A stretch of 64,000 nucleotides of DNA from Thermaerobacter sp. FW80 (GCF_004634385.1 NZ_CP037895.1:496001-560000); one strand, 5' to 3'; shown: positions 7,987-16,757, numbered from the stretch's first letter. Numbers and translations are program-made. Notes: generated by a model not told the origin, from the letters alone.

Positions 7987-9216
7987 TTACCTCGCTGCAA
8001 CAGCCAAGGCGCTCACCGAGTCACTCCCCAACGCGTCACCGCCCTTGAGCTTCGCCATCGACGCCTGGCTAAAGTACCGCCGCTGCACCAGCCACTCGTC
8101 CTGCTGCTCCTCCAGCAGCGCACCCAGCAGGCGCAGCACCGCCGCCACGTTCGGGAAGATGCCCACCACGTCGCACCGCCGCGCCAGCTCGCGGTTCAGC
8201 CGCTCCAGGACGTTCGTCGAGTGGATCCCCCGCCAGTGCTCCGGCGGGAAGTCCATGTAGGCCAAAACCTCCTCCGCGGCCTCCCGCAGCAGGCTCGCCA
8301 CCTGGGGGAACCGCCGCTCCAAGTTTGCCGCCACCTGCTCCAGCTGCTGCCGAGCCGAGGCACGGTCCGGCTGGGCGAAGATGGTCCGTACCAGCGCTGC
8401 CACCATGGACTGGGCGTGCTTGGGCACCCGCGCCAGCAGGTTCCGCATGAAGTGCACCCGGCACCGCTGCCACGTGGCGCCTGCCAGCACCTCACCGATG
8501 GCTCGCTTGAGGCCCTCGTGGGCGTCCGAGATCACCAGCCGCACGCCCTTCAGCCCCCGGGCCACCAGGCGACGTAGGAAGTCCAGCCAGAACTCGTACG
8601 TCTCGGCCGCGCCCACGTCGAACCCCAGGACCTCCCGTTCCCCTGTCTCCCGCACACCCACGGCGATCACGGCCGCCATGTTCACCACCCGTCCGTCTTG
8701 CCGCACCTTCACCGCCTTGGCGTCCAGCCACACGTAGGGGTACTCGCCTTCCAGCGGCCGGTTCCGAAAGCGCTCCATGTGCTCGTCCAGCTCGGCGCAG
8801 ATGCGGGAGACCTCGCTCTTGCTCAAGCCCCCGACGCCCAGCGCCTGGACCAGCTCGTCCACCTTGCGCGTGCTCACCCCGTGCACGTAGGCCTCCTGCA
8901 CCACGGCCAGCAAGGCCCGCTCCGCGCGCCGCCGCGGCTTCAAGAGGCTGGGGAAGTAGCTGCCGCGGCGTAACTTCGGGATCTGCAGCTCGATGGTGCC
9001 CACGCGCGTGTCCCAGCGCCGGGGGCGGTACCCGTTTCGGTAGGTAGTGCGCGACGGGGTGCGCTCGTAGCGCTGGGCGCCGATGAGTTCGCTGACCTCG
9101 ACCTCCATCAGCTGCTGGGCGAGCCAGCGCAGGCCCTCCCGCAGGGCGTCGACCTCGGGCTCGCCCTGGTACTGGCGCAGCAGTTCGAGAAGTGCCATCC
9201 TGAAGTCAGCGGTCAC
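7987..9216 (-). CDS. IS256-family transposase
   Basis: An intact 409-aa mutator-type transposase. The three catalytic residues are visible: Asp in YVWLDAKAVKVR (about 165), Asp in LVISDAHEGLK (about 231) and Glu in STNVLERLNRE (about 337). The CxxH segment is WQRCRVHFMRNLLARVP. The N-terminal part includes LMEVEVSELIGAQRYER, typical of this family. The ATG lies next to a 68-bp inverted repeat (9211-9278) that may limit read-in transcription. It runs against the surrounding IS110 gene. Confidence 0.95.
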   Translation of the reverse strand: MTADFRMALLELLRQYQGEPEVDALREGLRWLAQQLMEVEVSELIGAQRYERTPSRTTYRNGYRPRRWDTRVGTIELQIPKLRRGSYFPSLLKPRRRAERALLAVVQEAYVHGVSTRKVDELVQALGVGGLSKSEVSRICAELDEHMERFRNRPLEGEYPYVWLDAKAVKVRQDGRVVNMAAVIAVGVRETGEREVLGFDVGAAETYEFWLDFLRRLVARGLKGVRLVISDAHEGLKRAIGEVLAGATWQRCRVHFMRNLLARVPKHAQSMVAALVRTIFAQPDRASARQQLEQVAANLERRFPQVASLLREAAEEVLAYMDFPPEHWRGIHSTNVLERLNRELARRCDVVGIFPNVAAVLRLLGALLEEQQDEWLVQRRYFSQASMAKLKGGDALGSDSVSALAVAAR

Positions 9217-9278
9217 CGGTGGTCCGACCTCCCTTCGTGCTCGGGTTTGTCCAACCCGAAGGGAAGCCGCCGGTGACC
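9211..9278. repeat. Inverted repeat in the IS256 leader
   Basis: GGTCACCG (9211-9218) pairs with CGGTGACC (9271-9278), and inside it CCCTTCG pairs with CGAAGGG and CGGGTT with AACCCG. The structure sits immediately upstream of the transposase start. A related copy lies at 25013-25079 in a transposase-free relic. Blocking transcription that enters from outside is a plausible job. Confidence 0.6.
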
Positions 9279-10332
9279 GCTGCTGTCAACGGCCACCAGC
9301 CACGCCTAAACCCTGGCCGGAAAGTCCACCACTACCCGGGACTTTAACCTGGGGCCCAAGGAGCGGCTCTTGGTCTGCTACGAGGCAGGGCCCACCGGAT
9401 ACGGGCTCCAGCGCTTGCTGGCCTCCCTGGGGATCGAGTGCATCGTGGTGGCCCCGGCGCTGACGCCCACGCGCCCCGGGGACCGGGTCAAGACCGACCG
9501 CCGGGATGCTGTGCGTCTGGCGGAGCTGCTGCGGGCCGGCGAACTGGCTCCGGTGTGGGTGCCCGGCGAGGAGGACGAGGCGCTGCGCGACCTGGTGCGG
9601 GCGCGGGAGGATGCCAAGCAGGACCTTTTGCGTGCACGCCACCGGCTGAGCAAGTTCTTGCTCCGGCACGGGATCCGGCCGCCGCAGGGGGTGCGCCGGT
9701 GGTCGGGCCGGTATCGGGAGTGGCTGGAGGGGCTGGAGCTGGGGCAACCGGTCCTGCAGCGGGTGTTGCGGGAGTACGTCCACGCCATCGATGAGATCGA
9801 GGAGCGCCTTAAGCGCCTGGAAGCGGAGATCCACGAGCAGGCCACGGCCAGCGTGCACGCGCCGGTGATTCAGGCTCTGCAGGCGTTGCGCGGGGTGGGC
9901 GAGGTGGTGGCGGTGACGGCGGTGGCCGAGGTCGGGTCGTTCTTACGCTTTGCCCGGGCGCGGCAGTTGATGGCGTACGCGGGGATCGTGCCCAGCGAGT
10001 ATTCCAGCGGGGCACGCCGCAGGCGCGGTGCGATCACCAAGACGGGCAACGCGCACCTGCGCCGGGTGCTGGTGGAGGCGGCGTGGTCCTACCGCCACCC
10101 GCCGGCGCTCAAGGCGAAGATTCGGCAGCGCTACGAGGGGCAACCGCCAGAGGTGCAGCGGATGGCGTGGAAGGCGCAGGAGCGCCTGTGCCGCCGCTAC
10201 CGGCGCATGATCGCGCGGGGCAAGCCGCACGCCGTCGCGGTGACCGCCGTCGCTCGCGAATTGCTGGGCTTCATGTGGGCGATTGCTTGTTGGGTAGAGA
10301 GGCAGCAGCAGGACGACCAGACCGTTGCGTGA

Positions 10333-10633
10333 GGGTCTACCAGCGTAAGGAGTGGGGGTGAAGGCAGTTTTGCGGTAGGCGGGTTGAATTCCGGGACCGG
10401 TACGGGGGAACCCTCGACGGTCGCTATGCGGCAGGCACGGCCTCGTCGACCCGTGCTCCTAGTCTGAGGCAGCCCCCGACGGATGGCGTGGGATGCGGTA
10501 ACCAACCCGCGGATATCAGCGTGCCAACCGTCGGAAGCATACCCGGGACTCACCCGACTACCGCAGCTGTTGCGGACGGGGCTTGACGGCCTCGTTCATA
10601 TCAGCGATACGATGGCTAGCGCGTTTCCACTGT
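10333..10633. other. Non-coding right end of the IS110 region
   Basis: No gene seen. The first bases belong to the IS110 right end. The remainder is ordinary GC-rich sequence of unknown origin that runs up to the next IS256-family end. Confidence 0.4.
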
Positions 10634-10777
10634 GGTGACGTCCTAAACTGTCTGTAAACACGAAGCGGTCTGGGCTACCATCGATGGCGTCGGAAAACTC
10701 GTCCCAGCTGGGGCATACCGAGGAGGACCCAGACCGATGTCCAGGATACCACCCAGCCAGCAGTTGGCGGAGCTGGC
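10634..10777 (+). mobile_element. Left fragment of IS256-family copy 2
   Basis: Contains the left inverted repeat (GGTGACGTCC...) and the first 13 or so codons of the transposase (MSRIPPSQQLAEL), then stops at GCTGGC where an rve-type IS begins. The rest of this copy resumes 7.3 kb further on at 18097, also starting with GCTGGC. The two halves therefore fit together as one element opened by an insertion. Confidence 0.85.
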
Positions 10778-12082
10778 GCAATCACTCAGCCAAAATGTAA
10801 CCGAAGGGGGTCCCGGATCACTCACGGAGAAATCTTACCGAAGGGACGTGCTGTGCCAATGTCGCTCGCCAGCCGCCGGGAGTATCTCGCCACCATGCGA
10901 GAACGGTATTGGGCGGCCCGAACCCGCCGGGAACGAACCGAGATCCTGAACGAAGTCCAGCAAGTCTGTGGGTATCACCGCAAGTACGCGATCCGGGTCC
11001 TCCGACAGGCCACGCCGCCGGCCCCGGCCAAGCGCCGTCGCAAGCGGGCCCTGCGCTACCTCGAGGCCTTGCCGGTCATCGCACGGATCTGGGAAGCACT
11101 GGACTACCCTTGCGCCGAACGGCTTCACCCGGTGCTCTTGCCCATGGCCGAGCACCTGGCCGCCCACGGGGAAGTCGTCCTCACAGACGCCGTGCGCGAG
11201 GCCCTCCAGAAGATCAGCCGCGCCACCCTGGCCCGCCGCCTCGCTGCGATGCCCTCGCCCAAGCCGCGCCGTCGGCTTCCTCGTCCGCGACCGGGGCTTC
11301 TGCAAAGCCAGATCCCCATGGCCACCTACGACTGGGACGAAGCCCGGCCCGGGGCCTTGGAGGTCGATCTGGTCGAACATAACGGCGGCTCGACCGCCGG
11401 CCAGTACGCGTACACCCTCAGCATGGTCGACATCGTGACGGGCTGGAGCCGCCGCCGCGCCTTGCTCGGCCGAAGCCAGCGCGCCGTCCACGAAGCCATC
11501 CAGGACCTGATCGCCCAATGGCCCTATCCCGTCTGGGGCCTGCACACCGACAACGGTGCCGAGTTCGTCAACCATCACCTGCAGCGGTACGCCAAGGTAC
11601 ACCACCTGACGTTCACCCGCAGCCGCCCCTATCGCAAGAACGACAACGCCCACGTCGAGCAGCGCAACCGCCAGCTGGTCCGGGAGATCGTCGGCTATGC
11701 CCGCTACGACCGCCCCGAGCAGGTCGAACAGCTCAACCGGCTCTACGCCCGCTTGGACCTCTACGCCAACCTGTTCCTCCCAACCCGGAAACTCAAGAAC
11801 AAGGTCCGGGACGGCGCCCGGGTGCGCAAATCCTACGACGCCGCCCGGCCCCCGCTGGATCGCATCCTCGAGCGCGACGTGCTCTCGCCCGAGGAACGGG
11901 CGCGCTGGCTGGCCCTTCGCCAGTCTCTCAACCCCCTAAAGCTCCATCGGGAGCTGGACGACCTGATCGCTGGCCTCCAGCAACCCCCGGAAACGGCCAT
12001 GTCCGCCGATTGAGGTGTTCGGTAACATCCTTACGTGAGTGATCAGGACCCGTTGGGTAACATTTTTAGCTGAGTTGTCGGC
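10778..12082 (+). mobile_element. rve-type insertion sequence, copy 1
   Basis: The ends form an imperfect inverted repeat: TCAGCCAAAATGTAACC on the left and, inwards from the right, TCAGCTAAAAATGTTACCC, followed on both sides by GATCACT. The exact outer base is uncertain because the two copies in the window diverge just outside TTTTTAGCTGA on the right. Confidence 0.75.
10853..12013 (+). CDS. Integrase-core (rve) DDE transposase
   Basis: 386 aa with a GTG start. Residues ~1-55 form a helix-turn-helix region (SLASRREYLATMRERYWAAR, then GYHRKYAIRVLRQ). The rve catalytic core spans ~155-320, with Asp in LEVDLVEHNGG, Asp in GLHTDNGAEFVNHH and Glu in KNDNAHVEQRNRQ. The protein is identical to the one at 16867-18027. 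I place it near the IS481/ISNCY type of rve transposase without firm family assignment. Confidence 0.9.
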   Translation: MPMSLASRREYLATMRERYWAARTRRERTEILNEVQQVCGYHRKYAIRVLRQATPPAPAKRRRKRALRYLEALPVIARIWEALDYPCAERLHPVLLPMAEHLAAHGEVVLTDAVREALQKISRATLARRLAAMPSPKPRRRLPRPRPGLLQSQIPMATYDWDEARPGALEVDLVEHNGGSTAGQYAYTLSMVDIVTGWSRRRALLGRSQRAVHEAIQDLIAQWPYPVWGLHTDNGAEFVNHHLQRYAKVHHLTFTRSRPYRKNDNAHVEQRNRQLVREIVGYARYDRPEQVEQLNRLYARLDLYANLFLPTRKLKNKVRDGARVRKSYDAARPPLDRILERDVLSPEERARWLALRQSLNPLKLHRELDDLIAGLQQPPETAMSAD

Positions 12083-12351
12083 ATGATCGAAGTACAAGCC
12101 CCCAGCGGGCGGCAGGACAAGCGTGGCCGCCTCGGTAAGGGTCTGTGCAGACCCGTAGGCGGCCGTTTGGCGGGGCGCAGGCAGGAGGGACGGCCGCGCC
12201 GTGTCGTGGGCTTCGAGCTCGGTGAGTTGTCTGGTCGGCCCCCTCCTGCGAACCGCCTACATGGGCGCGGCTTCGGCCGATAGCCCGGACAGGTGAGTGC
12301 GCTGCGATTGCCGTCTGCGCCCCAAGAGCCCGGGAGAGGGGGAGCAACGCC
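12083..12351 (+). ncRNA. Structured non-coding end of an IS110 (bridge-RNA candidate)
   Basis: This 269-base leader precedes the IS110 transposase. It contains a nested stem: GGCCGCCT (12125-12132) pairs with AGGCGGCC (12157-12164), and inside it GGGTCT pairs with AGACCC around a GTGC loop. IS110-family elements encode a bridge RNA with internal loops in this position. I can see the fold potential but not the target- or donor-binding loops, so the call is inference. Confidence 0.4.
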
Positions 12352-13482
12352 GTGCCACGGTATTTCGGGCTGGACCTTCACAAACGGTACGTCCACGGCT
12401 GCGAATGGCAGGTGGACGCGCAAAAGGGAAGGCATTTCCGGTTCCCCAATTCGGAAGCCGGGTGGGCGACCTTCGTTGAGCAACTGCGTGCTGATGACGA
12501 GATCGCCCTCGAGGTCACCGGAAACGCCTTCAACGTGCACGACTTGCTTTCGTCGTATGCCGGTAAGGTCCTGCTGGCCAACCCCCTGGAGCTGAAGCGC
12601 TTGGGAGCAGGTCGGCACACGGATCGCGTGGATGCCGAACGGCTGGCCAAGATGCTGGCCCTGGGGATGGTGCCGGCCGTGTGGGTGCCACCGCGGGAGG
12701 TCCGCGACGTCCGGTGCCTTTTGCAATATCGGGACCGGTTGGTCCGGAACCGGCGGCGGTACCTGACCCAGGCCAAGTCCGTGTTCCAGCGACACGGGCT
12801 CCCCATCCCGCGGAAGGTGGACCCCCGGCAGTGGCTGAACCGAGAAGCCCTGAGCCAGTTGCCGCAGGCCGAACGCGTCATTCTCCTCAACACGCTCCGG
12901 CAGCTGGAGGCTGTGGACGCCGACCTCCAGGCCGTGGAAGCGGAGATTGCGCGGCAGGTGGCCGGCCAGCCGGGCGTTCAGCTTCTGCTGACGATCACCG
13001 GGGTGGGCCTCATCACTGCGGCCACCGTCTGGGCGTATCTTGGGGATCCGAGCCGCTTTCGAACGGCCAAGCAGGTGACGCGGTATGCCGGCCTGGACGC
13101 GTCCGTCCTTCAATCCGGTGAACAGGACCACCGGGGGCGCATCAGCCGGAATGGCAGCAAACTGCTCCGCACCGCGTTAGTTGAAGCAGCTCACTCCGTC
13201 GCCCGTCACGATCAGGGCCCCCTGGGTGCGTTCTACCACCGGAAGCAGCGTCAGATCGGGCGCCACAAGGCCATCGTGGCCTTGGCCCGCAAGCTCCTCA
13301 TCGTTGCCTGGCGCATGCTCCTTACGGGCCAGCCTTACCGGGCGGCGAAGCCGCAGCTCGTGGCACAAAAGCAGCGGCGCCTGAGGGAGGCGGCACAGGC
13401 TGTTGTCGATTGGGATGCGGTGGCCGAGGCCCTTTGGCCTGACATCCTCGAGGAACCCCACCGTCGGCGAAGAGTGGCTTGA
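12352..13482 (+). CDS. IS110-family transposase
   Basis: An intact 376-aa DEDD/serine transposase. The N-terminal RuvC-like domain shows Asp in YFGLDLHKRYVHG, Glu in IALEVTGNAF and the pair in HTDRVDAERLAKML. The C-terminal transposase_20 domain shows ITGVGLITAATVWAYLGD and RYAGLDASVLQSGEQDHRG, which holds the probable catalytic serine. It differs in sequence from the IS110 at 7782-10332. The initiating triplet at 12352 follows a GAGAGGGGGAG ribosome site by about 10 bases. Confidence 0.93.
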   Translation: MPRYFGLDLHKRYVHGCEWQVDAQKGRHFRFPNSEAGWATFVEQLRADDEIALEVTGNAFNVHDLLSSYAGKVLLANPLELKRLGAGRHTDRVDAERLAKMLALGMVPAVWVPPREVRDVRCLLQYRDRLVRNRRRYLTQAKSVFQRHGLPIPRKVDPRQWLNREALSQLPQAERVILLNTLRQLEAVDADLQAVEAEIARQVAGQPGVQLLLTITGVGLITAATVWAYLGDPSRFRTAKQVTRYAGLDASVLQSGEQDHRGRISRNGSKLLRTALVEAAHSVARHDQGPLGAFYHRKQRQIGRHKAIVALARKLLIVAWRMLLTGQPYRAAKPQLVAQKQRRLREAAQAVVDWDAVAEALWPDILEEPHRRRRVA

Positions 13483-13663
13483 TCGCTGGCGCCTTGACTT
13501 CGATCACAGGTGACACGGCCAATCACGCGGGGAACATCATGGGGGGAAAGGGAAGAAGAAGAGGCGGCCGGGGCTCCTGGTCCCCGGCCGCCCGGGAGAG
13601 GATGGCGGTTCCCCGTGGCGCCGCAGCGCCCGGCGGGGCGGCTAGCGACCCGCCACTCCTCGG
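13483..13663. other. Intergenic segment with a strong hairpin
   Basis: No gene. It holds the 3' region shared by the convergent IS110 and 70-aa genes and the terminator-like hairpin listed next. Confidence 0.4.
13564..13591 (-). terminator. Terminator-like hairpin after the 70-aa gene
   Basis: A perfect 10-bp stem GCGGCCGGGG/CCCCGGCCGC with an 8-base loop. Read on the minus strand it is followed by the pyrimidine stretch CTCTTCTTCTTCCCTTTCC, so it could end transcription of the minus-strand genes to its right. It also faces the IS110 gene from the left. Confidence 0.55.
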
Positions 13664-13876
13664 TCACGACATGGGATGGCTGAAATGCATCTCGAGGTGC
13701 TCGATCTGGTCGCCGTCCAGGACGAACTGCGCCGCCGGCGCGGTGATCCGGATCAGGCGGTTCGGCAGGTCAAACTGGGTGTCCCCGAGGTGCAACTCGA
13801 ACTTCTGGCCGGACGCAAGGGTCACGATCACCTCGCCCCAGCGCTCCAGTTCCGCCTTGACGTGTTCCAGCCGCAC
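13664..13876 (-). CDS. Conserved 70-aa protein of unknown function
   Basis: Starts VRLEHVKAELERWGEVIVTL and continues through KFELHLGDTQFDL and FVLDGDQIEHLEMHFSHPMS. It is about 80% identical to the protein at 61557-61769 and has the same length. The alternating pattern suggests a small beta-rich fold with one N-terminal helix and no membrane segment. The GTG was chosen because AAGGAGGT lies 12 bases upstream; an earlier GTG at 13900 would bury that site in the coding sequence. It sits downstream of cadA on the same strand, 126 bases away. I do not recognise the family. Confidence 0.8.
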   Translation of the reverse strand: MRLEHVKAELERWGEVIVTLASGQKFELHLGDTQFDLPNRLIRITAPAAQFVLDGDQIEHLEMHFSHPMS

Positions 13877-14002
13877 GCCTCCACACCTACCTCCTTCCAC
13901 CCTGCGCGCCGCCGGCGGGCGGCCGCGCGCCGCGGCAAAGGCCCCGCATTCTCATCTATAGAAATGCCGGTCCACCGCGGCCGCATACGAAGGCCGAAGG
14001 TC

Positions 14003-16309
14003 CTACCCCGCGCGGAGAACGCGGGTGGCGTTGAGGATGGCCAGCAGGGAGACGCCGACGTCGGCGAAGACCGCCTCCCACATGGAGGCCACGCCGGCGG
14101 CCCCCAGGAGGACGAAGATCAACTTGACCCCGAGGGCGAAGGCGATGTTCTGCTTCACGATGCGCCGCGTGGCCCGGGCCACGGACACGGCCGTCGCCAG
14201 CCTGGCCGGGCTGTCGTCCATGATGACCACGTCGGCCGCCTCGATGGCCGCGTCGGAGCCGAGGCCGCCCATGGCCACGCCGATGTCCGCCCGGGTCAGC
14301 ACCGGCGCGTCGTTGATGCCGTCCCCGACGAAGGCGAGGGCGCCGATTCGTCCCTCGCGGCGCCGCTCGGCGTCCAGCCGCTCCACGGCCTCCACCTTGT
14401 CCTCGGGCAGCAGGTTGGCGCGCACCTCGTCCAGGCCCAGGGCCGCGGCCACCTTCTCGGCGACGGACCGGTCGTCCCCCGTCAGCATGACCTGGCGCCG
14501 GACACCCAGTTCCCGCAGGGCGCGCACGGCCGCCGCCGCCTCGGGCTTGATTTCGTCGGCGATGACGATGCGTCCCGCCAGCACGCCGTCCACCGCCACG
14601 TAGACCACCGTGCCCTCGGCCTCGCAGGTCTCGTGGGGGATGTCCTCACGGTGCAAGAGCCGGTCGTTGCCGGCAACGACCAGTTGCCCGTCCACGCGGG
14701 CACGCACGCCGTGGCCCGCGACCTCTTCGTAGCCCGCCACGCGCGACCGCTCTACGGCCCGGCCGTAGGCCTCGGCGATGGAGGCGGCGATGGGGTGGCT
14801 GGAAAAGGCCTCGGCGTGGGCGGCCAGCTCCAGGACCCGGTCGCGGGAGAACCCGTTGAAGGGCGTGACCTCCACCACCTTGAAGACGCCCCGCGTCAGC
14901 GTGCCCGTCTTGTCCCAGACCACGGTGTCCAGGCGCGTCAGGGCGTCCAGGTAGTTGGAGCCCTTGACCAGCACGCCCCGCCGCGAGGCGCCGCCCAGGC
15001 CGCCGAAGTAACCCAGCGGGATCGAGATCACCAGCGCGCACGGACACGAGATCACCAGCAGGACCAGCGCCCGCCGGAGCCAGTCGCCGAACGCCGCCCC
15101 GGGCACCACCAGCGGGGGGATCACCGCGACGGCCAGGGCCGCCGCCACGACCGCCGGCGTGTAATAGCGCGAGAAGGTGGTGATGAACCGCTCCGTGGGC
15201 GCCTTGCGGGCGGCCGCCGTCTCCACCAGCCGAAGGATCTTGGCCACCGACGACTCGCCGAAGGGCCGGCTGACCCGCACGGTGAGCAGGCCCCGGGTGT
15301 TGACCATGCCCGCCATCACTTCGTCGCCGGGTTCCACCCGCCGGGGTACCGATTCTCCCGTGAGGGCGGAGGTGTCCGCGAAGGACGAGCCCTCCACCAC
15401 TTCCCCGTCCAGGGGGATGCGCTCGCCGGGCCGGACCACGATTTCCTCGCCCACGGCCACCGCCTCGGGCGGGACGCGCAAGATCTCGCCGTTCCGCCGC
15501 ACGTGGGCGTAGTCGGGCCGGAGGTCCATCAGGGCCCGGATGGAGCGCCGGGAGCGCTGCACGGCCAGGTCCTGGAAGAACTCGCCGACGGTGTAGAACA
15601 GCATGACCGCCACCGCCTCGGGCAGCTCGTGGATGGCGATGGCGCCCGCGGTGGCCAGGGTCATCAGGAAGTTCTCGTCGAAGAACTGCCCGCGCCGCGC
15701 GTTGCGCAGGGCGGCCCCGATCACGCCGTGGCCGACCCACACGTAAACGGCCAGCAAGGCGGCGTCCACCGCCAGGGCGAGGGACGTGCCCTCCAGCCGG
15801 GGGTGGAGGAAGGTCGCCGCCAGGAATGCCAGGGTGGCCAGGCCGATGGCCGCCAGGCGGCGGTAGGTGGAGTGACGTTCCTCCTCTTCAGCCGGCCGCT
15901 CCGCCTGGCCCGTCGCGCCCGTCCTTTCCTTGGCGGAAGAACCAGGCGCCACCGCCTCCCCGGTGGCCCTTGCCACGGCTTCCCCCGCGGGATGGGCCGC
16001 CGCGCCCGGCGCCGGGTGCGGCCCGTGGGGAAGAACGCTCTCCTGAAGAGTCCCGTTCCGGGCGGCAGCCCCGGTATCCTGACGCGGCGGGACGAGCCGG
16101 ACCCCCGGTTCGACGCGGGCGATGATCTCCCGGGCGCGCTCGACCCGCTCCGGGGGCAGGAGGACGGACCCCGTGGCGAAGCTCACGGTGGCTTCTTCCA
16201 GGCCCGGCTCGCGGCGCAGGGCATCCTCGATCCGCTGCGCGCAGCTGGCGCAGTCCATGCCCTCCAGGACATAGCTTTGCATGCGTTCTCGCCGTGTGTC
16301 CGTGCTCAC
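14003..16309 (-). CDS. cadA: Heavy-metal P1B-type ATPase (CadA/ZntA-like)
   Basis: About 768 aa; pumps Cd2+/Zn2+/Pb2+ out across the membrane at the cost of ATP. Signatures in order: an N-terminal HMA domain with GMDCASC; paired hydrophobic helices; the phosphatase loop with SALTGES; the transmembrane metal site SCPCALVIS (about residue 420); the phosphorylation site DKTGTLT; the ATP-binding HP pair in AFSSHPIAASI; MLTGDDRSVAEKVA; and GDGINDAPVLT near the end. A low-complexity linker of ~60 residues follows the HMA domain. A GTG at 16309 has GGAGGG seven bases upstream; a GTG at 16327 is the alternative. cadC lies 33 bases upstream on the same strand, so the two form one operon. Confidence 0.93.
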   Translation of the reverse strand: MSTDTRRERMQSYVLEGMDCASCAQRIEDALRREPGLEEATVSFATGSVLLPPERVERAREIIARVEPGVRLVPPRQDTGAAARNGTLQESVLPHGPHPAPGAAAHPAGEAVARATGEAVAPGSSAKERTGATGQAERPAEEEERHSTYRRLAAIGLATLAFLAATFLHPRLEGTSLALAVDAALLAVYVWVGHGVIGAALRNARRGQFFDENFLMTLATAGAIAIHELPEAVAVMLFYTVGEFFQDLAVQRSRRSIRALMDLRPDYAHVRRNGEILRVPPEAVAVGEEIVVRPGERIPLDGEVVEGSSFADTSALTGESVPRRVEPGDEVMAGMVNTRGLLTVRVSRPFGESSVAKILRLVETAAARKAPTERFITTFSRYYTPAVVAAALAVAVIPPLVVPGAAFGDWLRRALVLLVISCPCALVISIPLGYFGGLGGASRRGVLVKGSNYLDALTRLDTVVWDKTGTLTRGVFKVVEVTPFNGFSRDRVLELAAHAEAFSSHPIAASIAEAYGRAVERSRVAGYEEVAGHGVRARVDGQLVVAGNDRLLHREDIPHETCEAEGTVVYVAVDGVLAGRIVIADEIKPEAAAAVRALRELGVRRQVMLTGDDRSVAEKVAAALGLDEVRANLLPEDKVEAVERLDAERRREGRIGALAFVGDGINDAPVLTRADIGVAMGGLGSDAAIEAADVVIMDDSPARLATAVSVARATRRIVKQNIAFALGVKLIFVLLGAAGVASMWEAVFADVGVSLLAILNATRVLRAG

Positions 16310-16342
16310 CCGCAATCCCTCCAGCACGCTCAGTAGCGCGGG

Positions 16343-16729
16343 TCAGCGTTCTTCTTCGTAATGCTCCTGGGCCACCTGGATAAGCCGCAAGACGTGCTCG
16401 TCGGCCAGGGAATAGTAGACGTTCTTGCCCTCCCGCCGGTACTTCACCAGGCGCATGGTCTTCAGCAAGCGCAGGTGATGGGAGACGGCGGGCAGGCTGA
16501 GGTCGAGGATGGCCGCCAGGTCACAGACGCAGAGTTCCTCGTCCGCCAGCAGGTAGAGGATCTTGGTCCGCGTCTCGTCGGCCAGGGCCCGGAACAACTC
16601 GGACAGACCCGCCACTTCCACGAGTCGCTCGCGCAGGGCAGTGACGCGCTCGCCGTTGGGGTCGAAGCTCGAGCACACGTCATTGCGGGCTCCTTCCCGC
16701 GCTGTGGTCACCGGGTGGTTCCCCCTCAT
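16343..16729 (-). CDS. cadC: CadC/SmtB-type metal-responsive repressor
   Basis: A 128-aa ArsR/SmtB-family winged-helix protein. The segment LFRALADETRTKILYLLADEELCVCDLAAIL matches CadC, including the ELCVCD metal site. An N-terminal Cys in NDVCSSF corresponds to one of the two N-terminal ligands of CadC; the second is absent. The recognition helix is LPAVSHHLRLLK. It should repress the cadC-cadA operon and let go on binding Cd, Pb or Zn. The ATG at 16729 lies inside the candidate operator and has no good ribosome site. A GTG at 16711, with GAGGGGG upstream, is a serious alternative that would give 122 aa. Confidence 0.9.
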   Translation of the reverse strand: MRGNHPVTTAREGARNDVCSSFDPNGERVTALRERLVEVAGLSELFRALADETRTKILYLLADEELCVCDLAAILDLSLPAVSHHLRLLKTMRLVKYRREGKNVYYSLADEHVLRLIQVAQEHYEEER

Positions 16730-16757
16730 TTAACACTTTCACAATCGTTTAATCATA
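16728..16757 (-). promoter_or_regulatory. Candidate cadC promoter/operator
   Basis: On the minus strand TATGAT (16752-16757) could be the -10 box. Directly after it, ATTAAAC and GTTAAAT form the outer arms of an imperfect 26-bp palindrome (16728-16753), a spacing reminiscent of SmtB/CadC operators. No clear -35 is seen. The AT-rich block stands out from its surroundings. Confidence 0.45.

Larger units (their letters stand above)
7947..9334 (-). mobile_element. IS256-family insertion sequence inside the IS110
   Basis: Terminal repeats AAGTGGTGGA on the left and, read inwards, TAGTGGTGGACTTTCCGGCC on the right bound a 1,388-bp element. A short direct repeat CCCGG (7942-7946 and 9335-9339) flanks it. 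IS256 elements usually make 8-9 bp, so the visible duplication is partial or partly mutated. Its sequence is unrelated to the three-copy IS256-family element elsewhere in this window. Confidence 0.8.
7782..10332 (+). pseudogene. IS110-family transposase, interrupted
   Basis: The 5' part (7782-7946) starts MKNITKFVGLDVHRDTIAVG, with the first catalytic Asp of the RuvC-like DEDD domain. The 3' part (9335-10332) carries VCYEAGPTGYGL, RVKTDRRDAVRLAELL and the C-terminal transposase_20 domain with GVGEVVAVTAVAEVG and AYAGIVPSEYSSG, which includes the serine nucleophile region. The IS256 at 7947-9334 separates the halves. The joined frame would give about 390 residues, a normal IS110 length. A shortened protein starting at 9370 is still open, but it lacks the first catalytic Asp and should be inactive. 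Confidence 0.85.
7682..10345 (+). mobile_element. IS110-family element split by an IS256
   Basis: An IS110-type transposase is read from 7782 and resumes at about 9335, with an IS256 element between. IS110 elements lack inverted repeats, so both outer ends are approximate. The leader before the transposase holds a strong stem-loop that may be the guide (bridge) RNA. Removing the insert joins the frame cleanly as AVSRDFNLGPKERLLVCYEA, showing that the element was intact before the insertion. Confidence 0.75.

Noticed and set aside
14003-16336. Very long plus-strand open frame opposite cadA
   Set aside because: Its translation is a His/Arg/Gly-rich string with no motif, while the minus strand shows every P-type ATPase signature. 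It is an antisense shadow of a high-GC gene.
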